Assembly (NCBI GenBank): GCA_035298385.1
Contig: DATGYC010000109.1
Location: 1-14,769, forward strand
Source of the DNA: DATGYC01 sp035298385
Lineage (GTDB): Bacteria > Bacillota > Sulfobacillia > Symbiobacteriales > Symbiobacteriaceae
DNA: 14,769 nucleotides
Direction: 5' to 3'
Both the position numbers and the translations under genes were made by a program. Shown piece by piece: positions 1-6,637 of this stretch (the stretch's first letter is position 1; the number at the start of each line of letters is the position of its first letter). The notes beneath the pieces are model-generated. The model ran no database searches. It saw only the letters and a list, made by a program, of their open reading frames with translations, and was not told the origin of the DNA.

Positions 1-1312
1 TCGGCGGCTGATAGGTGAAGGTGACCTCATCAACCTGGTCTACCGGCACCTCTACCGTAGCCGTCGCGCGGAGGCGGTAGGAGTGGCCTGGGATCAAGGA
101 ATCCGTTTCGAACTGCACCGTGCCGCCCCGCTCCGAGCGATACAGGTTTCGCACCTGCAGAAGCTGCCCCGACTTGGCATCGAAGAGTTCGATCCGATAG
201 CCGTGGATCCAGTCGGCCAGGCGCAGCTTAACAGTCAGGTTGCGCTCGGTCAGCGTGCCTGGTCCCGGGCTCAAAATCCCGTGCCAGGGCAGGTCATCGA
301 CCACGATCGGGAGGGCGTCGCTCCAATCCTGGCGGCAGCCGCCTCCCTCCGCGGCCAGGTTCACCCAGTGGAAGCCGGGCGCCAGGGGCGTGGTGAACTG
401 ATACTGGGTCGCATTGCCCGGCACGATCACCTCAACCGTCTCGCCATCCGAAGCGCCCGGAACGGTGAGCTGGTACCAGCGGGCGCCCTCTACCGGCTCC
501 CACGCCACCGTCCCCGTCGGTCCAATCACCCCGCCTCCGCCCTCCTTCCAGGCTGGCTTGAGCGGCGCCCGGATGGTGAAGAGCACGGGGTCTCTCTCGT
601 TGTGTAGCGTTCCTCCGCCGCTGTCGAGTTGCTCCCAGGTGATGGAAAGGAGCCTCTCTGTATCAGCAGGGTCGAGATACTTTGACAGATTCAGCTGCAC
701 GGCTGGCCGACCATCGCGGATCAGTCCCGGCTGCGGCGAGAGCACTGTGCTAAGGAGAACCGCACCGGTCTTCTCCTCCCGAAGCGTCACCCGGGCTGAT
801 GCCGCCCCTGCCTCCGAAAGCGAGTAGTAGAAGAAGTCGGAGAGCGAGTAGGTGATCCCGCGCCCCCGTAGGTAGGTCGCCCTGTCCGTCATCTCAACCA
901 GCGTCGAGTCGCTACTGTGGCGTCCGTCCTTCAGCCACCGCTCTGTCTTTACCTGGTAGAGACCGCCGATGGTCCAGACCGACCCGGGCACCACGACCTG
1001 CTCCAGCGGGCCCAGCCCATCCTTCCGCCAGAGTTCCTTGCCTGAGAGTCCATCGAACACACCGACGCTCCAATGATCACCCTCACCGGCATCAAGCGCG
1101 GTGATCACGGCCTCTGAACTGATCAACCACCGGCTAAACGCCAGTTCATCGGTGATGGAACCGCTGTGCCACAGCACGGTCAGCGGCCCACGCTCAAACG
1201 TCCGGATGCACTCTGGCCGAGTGTAGGCGTAGGCGGCACCTGGGCGCCCCGCCCCCGCAGCGAGCAACAAGGCGATCGCAGAACCCAACATCAACCACGT
1301 CCGACTCTTCAA
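1..1312 (-). CDS. Secreted fibronectin-III-like protein, 3' end beyond the left edge
   Basis: The frame is open from a TTG codon at 1312 to the window edge (437 codons, no stop), so the C-terminus is missing. I chose TTG because a perfect AGGAGG (1320-1325) lies 7 nt upstream and the resulting N-terminus is a good signal peptide: Lys/Arg at residues 2-4, a hydrophobic core at about 6-21 and a probable cleavage after AYA (residue 29). The ATG at 1291 would lose the basic n-region. Residues 69-97 (FDGLSGKELW) resemble a PQQ/WD-type blade strand. Residues about 265-338 (VAWEPVEGARWYQLTV) read as a fibronectin-III-like beta sandwich, and about 345-437 may be a second one. There is no recognisable catalytic motif. 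It is probably exported and extracellular or wall-associated. The terminator at 1386-1416 separates it from the peptidase gene upstream, so it should have its own promoter in the roughly 70 bp AT-rich gap. The function is unknown. Confidence 0.8.
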   Translation of the reverse strand, partial: MKSRTWLMLGSAIALLLAAGAGRPGAAYAYTRPECIRTFERGPLTVLWHSGSITDELAFSRWLISSEAVITALDAGEGDHWSVGVFDGLSGKELWRKDGLGPLEQVVVPGSVWTIGGLYQVKTERWLKDGRHSSDSTLVEMTDRATYLRGRGITYSLSDFFYYSLSEAGAASARVTLREEKTGAVLLSTVLSPQPGLIRDGRPAVQLNLSKYLDPADTERLLSITWEQLDSGGGTLHNERDPVLFTIRAPLKPAWKEGGGGVIGPTGTVAWEPVEGARWYQLTVPGASDGETVEVIVPGNATQYQFTTPLAPGFHWVNLAAEGGGCRQDWSDALPIVVDDLPWHGILSPGPGTLTERNLTVKLRLADWIHGYRIELFDAKSGQLLQVRNLYRSERGGTVQFETDSLIPGHSYRLRATATVEVPVDQVDEVTFTYQPP

Positions 1313-1317
1313 GCCGA

Positions 1318-1363
1318 CCCCTCCTGAGGCTAAATATTCATTGTTGCAAATTGTTTTCCTCCT
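1318..1363 (-). promoter_or_regulatory. Short leader with two Shine-Dalgarno motifs
   Basis: On the minus strand, one AGGAGG (1358-1363) is followed 8 nt later by a TTG codon opening a 3-codon frame (TTG CAA CAA TGA). A second AGGAGG (1320-1325) serves the signal-peptide gene that starts at 1312. The stretch between them is AT-rich. The upstream motif could be a decoy, a tiny leader ORF or a relic of an older start. The sequence shows only the two motifs; any regulatory role is inference. Confidence 0.35.
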
Positions 1364-1382
1364 GTATGACGAAATAGATAGC

Positions 1383-1417
1383 AAAATGGGTCCACCCTCT
1401 GTCAGGATGGACCCATC
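1383..1417 (-). terminator. Rho-independent terminator of the first M15 peptidase gene
   Basis: A 12-bp stem (1386-1397 with 1405-1416, including one G-T pair) encloses a 7-nt loop. On the minus strand it is followed by TTTTGC. It lies 5 nt downstream of the stop at 1422. The same stem occurs after the paralogue at 2490-2517 with a different loop. The position, stem and short U-tract support a terminator. Confidence 0.8.
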
Positions 1418-1421
1418 GGCT

Positions 1422-2288
1422 TTACCAGTTGGTGTAACCCTTGTTGTCGTAACGCCAGTCGCCGTGCCAGTGGTGCATACCGGCCTCGGCCCAGGACTCG
1501 ACGTAGGACGGATTCTCGGCAGCAAAGACCGAGTTCAGGGCGGTGTACTGATCATAGGAGCTCGCCCGGACGTCCACAGCGTCACCGTAGAGGTGGCGGG
1601 AGTACTTCGAAGCGCCGATCGAGGCGTTGTAGGCGGGGGTCCGGTAGCCGGACTCAATCCACATCACGCCGTAGCGCCAGCGAGCGTTCTGGACATGCTG
1701 GACCATCAGCGGATCGACGACCGCCGAGGTGATGCCCGGCTGCAGGATGAACTCGCTCATCTTGAAGTTGGGCGCCACGTAGGAGGCGAGGACGGTCGAA
1801 TCGATCGTGACGAACCAGGTCGGACGCTGGTAAAGGTTCGGGGCGTAGACGCCATTCGGATCCGGGTAGGAGCTGGTCAGATTCCAGTCCTGCTTCATCC
1901 GGACGACGAGACCACTCGGGTACTTGGCGATGCCCACCAGGTTGGTGTAGCCCAGCAGGGTGCCCGAGGCGTTGTAGGCATAGACCCGGAAGTACCGGTA
2001 GCCCAGCGAGCCGTTCATGGCGCTGGAGAGCGTCGTGCCGCTCGTCGTGGTGTAGAGGTAGGAGTTGGCCAGAGTCGTATTCGGGCTGTTCGTCACTCGG
2101 ACCTGGTAGTAGGCTGCGCCGGAGACGGCGCCCCAACTCATGGCGAGCTTAGAGCCGGTCGTCGTGACGCTTGGCATCCAGGCGGAGAAGGTCTGGCCCG
2201 CAGCGCTGGCCTTCGTCGTCACCATCGAGGTAAGGAGGATGACCGTGGCGAGTAGCACCGCAAACCGGGCCGAGAATCGCTTGTTCAT
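1422..2288 (-). CDS. Secreted zinc peptidase, M15/DUF882-like, with N-terminal FnIII-like domain
   Basis: This 288-aa protein starts at an ATG with AGGAGA (2295-2300) 6 nt upstream. Residues 1-30 form a signal peptide ending in ASAA. Residues about 38-122 resemble a fibronectin-III fold (MSWGAVSGAAYYQVRV). A conserved linker (AKYPSGLVVRMK, 121-132) leads to the catalytic domain at about 170-288. That domain has the M15-type features: FKMSEF (175-180), IESGYRTP (211-218), SRHLYGDAVD (230-239) giving probable Zn ligands H232 and D239, and HHWHGDW (272-278) giving H275 (or H273) as the third ligand. This family contains D,D-carboxypeptidases, L,D-endopeptidases and phage-type lysins, so the likely substrate is the peptidoglycan stem peptide outside the membrane. 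The exact bond cut cannot be read from sequence. It is a tandem paralogue of the gene at 2522-3388 (same length, no gaps in the alignment) and has its own terminator. Confidence 0.87.
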   Translation of the reverse strand: MNKRFSARFAVLLATVILLTSMVTTKASAAGQTFSAWMPSVTTTGSKLAMSWGAVSGAAYYQVRVTNSPNTTLANSYLYTTTSGTTLSSAMNGSLGYRYFRVYAYNASGTLLGYTNLVGIAKYPSGLVVRMKQDWNLTSSYPDPNGVYAPNLYQRPTWFVTIDSTVLASYVAPNFKMSEFILQPGITSAVVDPLMVQHVQNARWRYGVMWIESGYRTPAYNASIGASKYSRHLYGDAVDVRASSYDQYTALNSVFAAENPSYVESWAEAGMHHWHGDWRYDNKGYTNW

Positions 2289-2330
2289 TCAATCTCTCCT
2301 TACTTAGTTTATGTTTTGCCGTTCAACCGG

Positions 2331-2375
2331 CGACATAACGTATGATATAGACTGTTTGGCTGTGAGTCTATGTCG
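2331..2375. promoter_or_regulatory. Bulged inverted repeat upstream of the first M15 gene
   Basis: AGTCTATGTCG (2365-2375) is the exact reverse complement of CGACATA (2331-2337) plus TAGACT (2348-2353) once a 10-nt insert (2338-2347) and the shared central base are allowed for. The result is either an 11-bp stem with a large bulge or two competing 7-bp stems. It is in an AT-rich stretch 43 bp upstream of the ATG at 2288, where a promoter or operator is expected. TATATC/TATCAT on the minus strand could be a -10 box, but I see no good -35. Regulatory function is inferred. Confidence 0.4.
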
Positions 2376-2398
2376 CGTTCCTGCCAACAATGGAAAGT

Positions 2399-2422
2399 GG
2401 GGCGCCCGGCGGAGGGCGCCCC
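2399..2422. terminator. Perfect 9-bp G/C hairpin, possible bidirectional terminator
   Basis: GGGGCGCCC (2399-2407) pairs perfectly with GGGCGCCCC (2414-2422) around a 6-nt loop. It is followed on the plus strand by TTCTCT and on the minus strand by ACTTTCC, so neither side has a classic U-tract. It is the third hairpin in a row downstream of the gene at 2522-3388 and could act as backup termination or as transcript 3'-end protection. Confidence 0.45.
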
Positions 2423-2450
2423 TTCTCTGCGTCACACGGCGGCGGACGGC

Positions 2451-2477
2451 AAAGGCCGCCCCCGATCGGGAGCGGCC
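2451..2477 (-). terminator. Terminator hairpin, GGCCGC type, downstream of the second M15 gene
   Basis: GGCCGC (2454-2459) pairs with GCGGCC (2472-2477). After a C/A mismatch, CCC pairs with GGG around a GATC loop. On the minus strand it is followed by TTT. A near copy of this hairpin is at 3492-3521. It is the best terminator candidate for the peptidase gene at 2522-3388. Confidence 0.65.
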
Positions 2478-2489
2478 CTGCAGTCGCGA

Positions 2490-2517
2490 ATGGGTCCACC
2501 CTTTCGGATGGACCCAT
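2490..2517 (-). terminator. Conserved 3'-UTR hairpin with GAAA tetraloop
   Basis: A 12-bp stem (2490-2501 with 2506-2517) closes a GAAA loop on the minus strand, 4 nt after the stop of the second M15 gene. The stem sequence is identical to that at 1386-1416 after the first M15 gene, but the bases after it (TTCGCG) are not a U-tract. It may therefore be a stability or attenuation hairpin rather than the terminator itself. Confidence 0.6.
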
Positions 2518-2521
2518 CGAC

Positions 2522-3388
2522 CTACCAGTTCCTATAACCCTTCCCCTCGGAGCGCCAGTCGCCGTGCCAGTGATGCCTACCACCCTCGGCATAGGACTCC
2601 ACGTAGGCGGGCCGCTCCGCAGCAAAGATCGCGTTCAGGGTGTTCCACTGTGCCTGCGTTCTCGCTCGGACGTCCACGCCATCCCCATACATGTGCCGGG
2701 AGTACTTCGAGCCGCCGACCGATGCGTTATACCAAGGGGTCCGGTAGCCGGACTCGATCCACATCACCCCGTAGCGGTTCCGGGCGTCCTGTACGTGCTG
2801 CACCAGGTTCGGATCGACGAGCGCCGCCGTCACCCCCGGCTGGAGGATGAACTCACTCATCCTGAAGTTGGGCGCCACGTAGGAGTTCAGGACCGTCGGG
2901 CTGATCGTCACGAACCAGGTCGGCCGTTGGTACTGGGCCGGGACGTAGCTCCGGTTTGGATCCGGGTAGGAGTTCGTCAGGGCGACATCCTTCTTCATCC
3001 GCACCACTAGTCCGCTCGGGTACTTCGCAACGCCGACCGAGTTGGAGAAGGCCAGCAGGGCGCCCGCACTATTGAACGCGTAGACGCGGAAGAACCGGTA
3101 GCCGAGCGAGCTGTTCATCGGGCTGTAGATCTGCGTCCCAGCCGTCATGGTAAAGAGCCCGGAGTTGGTCAGCATGTTCTTCGGGTGGTTGGTGTACCGC
3201 ACCTCATAGTAACTGGCGCCCGGGACTGCACTCCACTTCAGCGAGACCTTGAAGTGGAACGTCTCGACTGCAGGCATCTGAGCCGTCATCGTCTGTCCCG
3301 CGGCACTGGCAGGCGATGCCACCAGCGCTGTGAGGAGCACAAAGACGGAGAGCAGTAGGGAAAACCGGGCCAAGAACCGCCCGCTCAT
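2522..3388 (-). CDS. Secreted zinc peptidase, M15/DUF882-like, second tandem paralogue
   Basis: I start this gene at the ATG at 3388 because AGGGAGTG lies just upstream and the product then matches its neighbour exactly at 288 aa. A TTG at 3406 in the same frame would sit upstream of that ribosome binding site. Residues 1-30 are a signal peptide (ASPASAA). Residues about 38-122 are FnIII-like (LKWSAVPGASYYEVRY). The catalytic region about 170-288 keeps every key motif: FRMSEF (175-180), IESGYRTP (211-218), SRHMYGDGVD (230-239, H232 and D239) and HHWHGDW (272-278, H275 or H273). By hand alignment it is about 190/288 identical to the protein at 1422-2288, and closer to 74% over residues 171-288. 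The FnIII part and the 241-250 loop diverge most. It is probably an exported peptidoglycan peptidase. The duplication suggests separate regulation or substrate preference, which is inference. Confidence 0.87.
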   Translation of the reverse strand: MSGRFLARFSLLLSVFVLLTALVASPASAAGQTMTAQMPAVETFHFKVSLKWSAVPGASYYEVRYTNHPKNMLTNSGLFTMTAGTQIYSPMNSSLGYRFFRVYAFNSAGALLAFSNSVGVAKYPSGLVVRMKKDVALTNSYPDPNRSYVPAQYQRPTWFVTISPTVLNSYVAPNFRMSEFILQPGVTAALVDPNLVQHVQDARNRYGVMWIESGYRTPWYNASVGGSKYSRHMYGDGVDVRARTQAQWNTLNAIFAAERPAYVESYAEGGRHHWHGDWRSEGKGYRNW

Positions 3389-3424
3389 CGTATCACTCCC
3401 TGTCAATCTCTTACCTTTGAGTAG

Positions 3425-3438
3425 CGTTCGGGCGAACG
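3425..3438. promoter_or_regulatory. 14-bp palindrome upstream of the second M15 gene
   Basis: CGTTCG (3425-3430) and CGAACG (3433-3438) form a perfect inverted repeat with a 2-nt centre, 36 bp upstream of the ATG at 3388. The symmetry and position fit a repressor operator. The half-sites are arranged opposite to the Gram-positive LexA/DinR box (CGAAC...GTTCG), so I do not assign a regulator. Confidence 0.35.
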
Positions 3439-3491
3439 ACCGCCGCTATGCGGACCACTTCCTGCCAGCGGTCGAAGCATAGGGGCGTGAC

Positions 3492-3521
3492 AAGGGCCGC
3501 CCCCAACCGGGAGCGGCCCTT
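3492..3521. terminator. Second copy of the GGCCGC-type terminator hairpin
   Basis: AAGGGCCGC (3492-3500) pairs with GCGGCCCTT (3513-3521). A C/A mismatch and a CCC/GGG inner stem follow, giving the same architecture as 2454-2477. The plus-strand side continues TCTTTCG and the minus-strand side GTCACG. It lies between the ATPase gene and the second M15 gene, so it most likely ends leftward transcription from the ATPase. The U-tract is better on the plus strand. Confidence 0.55.
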
Positions 3522-3553
3522 CTTTCGTCTAGCCAATCGCCCGCCGTAACACT

Positions 3554-3663
3554 GGGCGGCAGTCCCCTGCGGGGCTAAACTCGCGCCGTCCTCGGAGACT
3601 GCCGCCTTTCGGGCGGCAGTCTCCTGCGGGGCTAAACTCGCGCTGTCCTCGGAGACTGCCGCC
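3554..3663. repeat. Tandem 53-bp palindromic repeat overlapping the 3' end of the ATPase gene
   Basis: Unit 1 (3554-3606) and unit 2 (3611-3663) match at 51 of 53 positions and are separated by TTTC. Each unit starts with GGCGGCAGTC(T/C)CC and ends with its reverse complement GGAGACTGCCGCC; this is perfect in unit 2 and has one mismatch in unit 1. Unit 2 contains the ATPase stop codon (3632-3634) and encodes its last residues. The four arms can pair within units or across the junction. The structure suggests a duplicated REP-like or terminator element. Confidence 0.85.
3594..3624 (-). terminator. Perfect 13-bp junction hairpin after the ATPase stop
   Basis: The right arm of repeat unit 1 (3594-3606) and the left arm of unit 2 (3612-3624) are exact reverse complements separated by 5 nt. 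This gives a very stable stem that begins 7 nt past the ATPase stop on the minus strand. No U-tract follows (GAGGACG), so intrinsic termination is uncertain; 3'-end protection is equally possible. Confidence 0.5.
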
Positions 3664-6511
3664 CGATCCGCATCAACCGTCGTAGGATCAGTGCTACCTC
3701 GCCGAGCGAGGCCATCACCATGACGCAGGCCCAGTCGCCGCCCAGCAGCGGCACCGAGTCCATCAACCGGGCTAGCGGGCTCCAGTAGATCCCCAGCAGC
3801 AACGCTGTCAACGAGGAGGCTACCGCCGCTAGGAGCCACTTGTTCCCCAGGAACCCAATCTCAAAGATCGAGCGTCGCTCCGACCGGCAGTCGAAGACGT
3901 GGATCAACTGCGCCATCACCAGGGTGGCCAGCGCCATCGTCCGGGCCTTGGCCAGCAGGTGCGGATCGGCGATCGGTGAGCCCGCCACCTCTGACGTCAG
4001 GAGCACCCAGAGGAAGGAGAGGAGAGTCCCCAGCCCGATCAGGAAGCCCCGGGCGACGATCTTGAAACCGAGCCGTCGGGCGAAGACGCCCTCATCGGGG
4101 CGCCGGGGCGCCCGCTGCATCACGTCTGGCTCGGGCGGATCGACGCCCAGGGCCATCGCCGGCAGACCATCGGTCACCAGGTTGACGAAGAGGATCTGGA
4201 TCGGCAGCAACGGCAGGGGGAGCTTCATCAGGGCAGCCAGGAACATCGTCAGGACCTCGCCGGTGTTGCAGGCCAGGAGGTACCGGATGAACTTCCGGAT
4301 GTTGTCGTAGATCCCCCGTCCCTCCTCGACGGCAGCGACGATCGTGGCGAAGTTGTCGTCGGCCAGGACCATCGCCGAGGCCTCCTTGGTCACGTCCGTC
4401 CCCGTCCGCCCCATGGCGATGCCGATGTCGGCCTCCTTGACCGCCGGGGCGTCGTTGACGCCGTCACCGGTCATGGCGACGACCTCGCCCTGGGCCTTGA
4501 AGGCCCGGACGATCCGGAGCTTGTGCTCGGGCGAGACCCGGGCGAAGACCCGGTAGGACTGGACGATCGTTGGCAGTTCACCGTCGGGCAGGGCGTCAAG
4601 TTCCCGGCCCGTCACCGCCAGCCCCTCGGGGCTGGTGATCCCCAGCTCCTTGGCCACAGCCAGGGCGGTCGACGGGTGGTCACCGGTGATCATCACGGTA
4701 CGGATCCCGGCCCGCGTAGCGGCGGCGACTGCTCGCTTCACCTCCGGACGAGGCGGATCGATCATCCCGAAGAGGCCGAGGAGGACGAGTTCCTCTTCCA
4801 GGCGAGCGGCCTGGGCCTCTAGATCGAGGTCGGCGAGGGAGTCCGCACTCAGTGGGCCAGCTTGGGCGCCCACAACGTCAGCCCTGCCAGCGCTTGCGGC
4901 ACCGACCCCTACACCGACAGGGACCGGGCGCCCAGTTCCGGCGGCCCGGGCCGCCACGGCGATCACCCGGAGCGCCTCCCCGGCCATCCGCTCGTTCTCC
5001 GCCAGGATCCGGCGGCGCCACTCCGCCGTCAACGGCTCCGTCCGGCCATCGATCATCATGTGGGTGCAGAGTTCGATCACCGTGTCGGGCGCCCCCTTCA
5101 GGTGGACCGTCCCCTCCCCCTCTGGGGTCTGGGTCAGGACCGTCATCCGGCGGCGCTCCGACTCGAACGGAATCTCCAGGACCCGGGCGTAGCGCTGCTG
5201 TAGCTGGCTCGCCTTGTACCCCGCCTTCGAGGCCGCCACGACCAGGGCGCCCTCCGTTGGATCACCCTGAATCCGGTGGACCGTGCGCCCGCCCCTCCGC
5301 CCGCCGCCCTCCTGGACGAGTTGGGCGTTGTTGCAGAGCAGCGCTGAGCGAAGCGCTGCGGCCAAGTCTGGCTCCTCCAGCGGCCGGACCTGACGCTCCC
5401 CCACCCGGAACTCACCGGTGGGACGATAGCCATCCCCGGTCACCTCGTAACGCCGACCACCTGCCCAGGCAGCCCGAACCATCATCTCATTCTTCGTGAG
5501 CGTACCAGTCTTGTCCGAGCAGATCACCGTGGCGCAGCCCAGTGTCTCAACCGCCTGGAGCTTCCGGACGATGGCGTTGCGCCGGATCATGCGCTGCACG
5601 CCGATCGCGAGGGCGACGGTCACGATCGCTGGGAGCCCCTCGGGAATCGCTGCCACAGCCAGCGAGACGCCAGCCAACACCAGCTCGGTCAGGGCCGGAC
5701 CCGTCACCTGTTCGGTTCGCAGGAGCCCGGCTAGGACCACCAGGGTGCAGACCCCCAGGCAGACGGCTACGAGCCACTTGCCCAGTTGCTCCAGCCGGCG
5801 CTGGAGTGGGGTCTCCTCCTCTTCAACCTCGCCGATCAGGTCGGCGATCTTGCCCATCTCGGTCGCCATCCCGGTCGCTACGACGACGGCGACAGCCCGT
5901 CCGCGCGTGGCGGTCGTGCCAAGGTGGAGCATGTTCCGGCGATCCCCCAAGGGCGCCTCTGCCCCACCCAACCACTCGACCCGCTTACGCACGGGGAGCG
6001 ACTCGCCCGTCAGGGCTGACTCCTCGACCTCCAGCGTCGTCGCCTGCAAGAGGCGGCAATCAGCCGGAATCCGATCCCCCGCCTCGATCAGGAGCAGGTC
6101 ACCGGGGACCAACTCCTTGGCGGGAATCGCCATCTCACTCCCGTCACGTATCGCCCGGGCGACGGGAGCCGCCATCTGCTTCAGCGCCTCCAGGGACTGC
6201 TCCGCCCGGTACTCCTGAATGAAGCCGAGGACCGCATTGATCAATACAATCACGATGATCGTGATCGCATCGGCCGTCTCCCCTAGGGCGTAGGAGAGCA
6301 CGGTCGCCGCCAAGAGGACCAGCACCATGAAATCTTGGAACTGGGCGATCAGGATCCGCCACCAAGGTTCACGCGGGGCGCCTGCTAGCTCGTTCGGTCC
6401 GACCTCATCTAACCGGCGGCGGGCCTCGGCCACCGTCAAGCCCGCCTGCGGATCAGCCGCCACCGACGCCAAAACCTGGTCCAGGGGAAGGGGATGCCAA
6501 TTGCTCAACAC
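3632..6511 (-). CDS. P2-type Ca2+-transporting ATPase (PacL/SERCA-like)
   Basis: The 959-aa protein fits the P2A family. I chose the GTG at 6511: GAGGTG lies 8 nt upstream and the product begins at the conserved N-terminus (SNWHPLPLDQVL). The ATG at 6592 would read through a 23-bp hairpin. Visible motifs are TGES (168-171, actuator), PEGLP (290-294, M4), CSDKTGTLT (331-339, phosphorylated Asp333), KGAP (472-475, nucleotide binding) and TGDGVNDA (681-688, hinge). Ca2+-site II ligands are present: E291, N777 and D781. Site I has N749, E752 and T780, but the M8 position equal to SERCA E908 is Q868. Membrane segments are M1-M2 (about 55-100), M3-M4 (about 245-300) and M5-M10 (about 740-945). Residues about 523-556 are a Gly/Ala/Val-rich insert between the N and P domains. 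It exports Ca2+ (possibly Mn2+) from the cytoplasm using ATP. The gene's end lies in a duplicated palindromic repeat. Confidence 0.95.
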   Translation of the reverse strand: MLSNWHPLPLDQVLASVAADPQAGLTVAEARRRLDEVGPNELAGAPREPWWRILIAQFQDFMVLVLLAATVLSYALGETADAITIIVIVLINAVLGFIQEYRAEQSLEALKQMAAPVARAIRDGSEMAIPAKELVPGDLLLIEAGDRIPADCRLLQATTLEVEESALTGESLPVRKRVEWLGGAEAPLGDRRNMLHLGTTATRGRAVAVVVATGMATEMGKIADLIGEVEEEETPLQRRLEQLGKWLVAVCLGVCTLVVLAGLLRTEQVTGPALTELVLAGVSLAVAAIPEGLPAIVTVALAIGVQRMIRRNAIVRKLQAVETLGCATVICSDKTGTLTKNEMMVRAAWAGGRRYEVTGDGYRPTGEFRVGERQVRPLEEPDLAAALRSALLCNNAQLVQEGGGRRGGRTVHRIQGDPTEGALVVAASKAGYKASQLQQRYARVLEIPFESERRRMTVLTQTPEGEGTVHLKGAPDTVIELCTHMMIDGRTEPLTAEWRRRILAENERMAGEALRVIAVAARAAGTGRPVPVGVGVGAASAGRADVVGAQAGPLSADSLADLDLEAQAARLEEELVLLGLFGMIDPPRPEVKRAVAAATRAGIRTVMITGDHPSTALAVAKELGITSPEGLAVTGRELDALPDGELPTIVQSYRVFARVSPEHKLRIVRAFKAQGEVVAMTGDGVNDAPAVKEADIGIAMGRTGTDVTKEASAMVLADDNFATIVAAVEEGRGIYDNIRKFIRYLLACNTGEVLTMFLAALMKLPLPLLPIQILFVNLVTDGLPAMALGVDPPEPDVMQRAPRRPDEGVFARRLGFKIVARGFLIGLGTLLSFLWVLLTSEVAGSPIADPHLLAKARTMALATLVMAQLIHVFDCRSERRSIFEIGFLGNKWLLAAVASSLTALLLGIYWSPLARLMDSVPLLGGDWACVMVMASLGEVALILRRLMRIGRQSPRTARV

Positions 6512-6554
6512 GGGTCGCTCACCTCGACAGGGGTGACCCACGCTCGTACACAGG

Positions 6555-6607
6555 AAGGACGAGGCGGGTCTGGTTGGGCTCTCTCCAACCATACTCGCCT
6601 CGTCCTT
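6555..6607 (-). terminator. Long near-perfect hairpin between the lipoprotein and ATPase genes
   Basis: AAGGACGAGGCG (6555-6566) pairs perfectly with CGCCTCGTCCTT (6596-6607), and TGGTTGG (6571-6577) pairs with CCAACCA (6585-6591). The four bases between add two normal pairs and one wobble, so the stem is about 22-23 bp with a 7-nt loop. On the minus strand it is downstream of the lipoprotein stop (6638) and upstream of the ATPase start (6511), and is followed by CCTGTG rather than a U-run. It may terminate the lipoprotein transcript or attenuate read-through into the ATPase. A small palindrome, TTCTACTAGAA (6606-6616), abuts it. Confidence 0.6.
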
Positions 6608-6637
6608 CTACTAGAAGTGAAACCGCGGACGGGCCGG

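Noticed and set aside
1341..2255. Long plus-strand frame (304 codons) opposite the first M15 gene
   Set aside because: It is antisense to a gene with clear motifs, a signal peptide and an RBS. The product is low-complexity Val/Gly/Arg, as expected of the complementary frame in GC-rich DNA.
3389..3406. TTG start at 3406 for the second M15 gene
   Set aside because: It overlaps the ribosome binding site used by the ATG at 3388, and it breaks the exact length match with the paralogue.
3554..3663. CRISPR-like repeat array
   Set aside because: There are only two units with a 4-nt spacer, each unit is itself palindromic, and there are no cas genes.
6512..6592. N-terminal extension of the Ca2+-ATPase from the ATG at 6592
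   Set aside because: The extension reads through a 22-23 bp hairpin and is not family-like, whereas the GTG at 6511 has a well-placed GAGGTG site.
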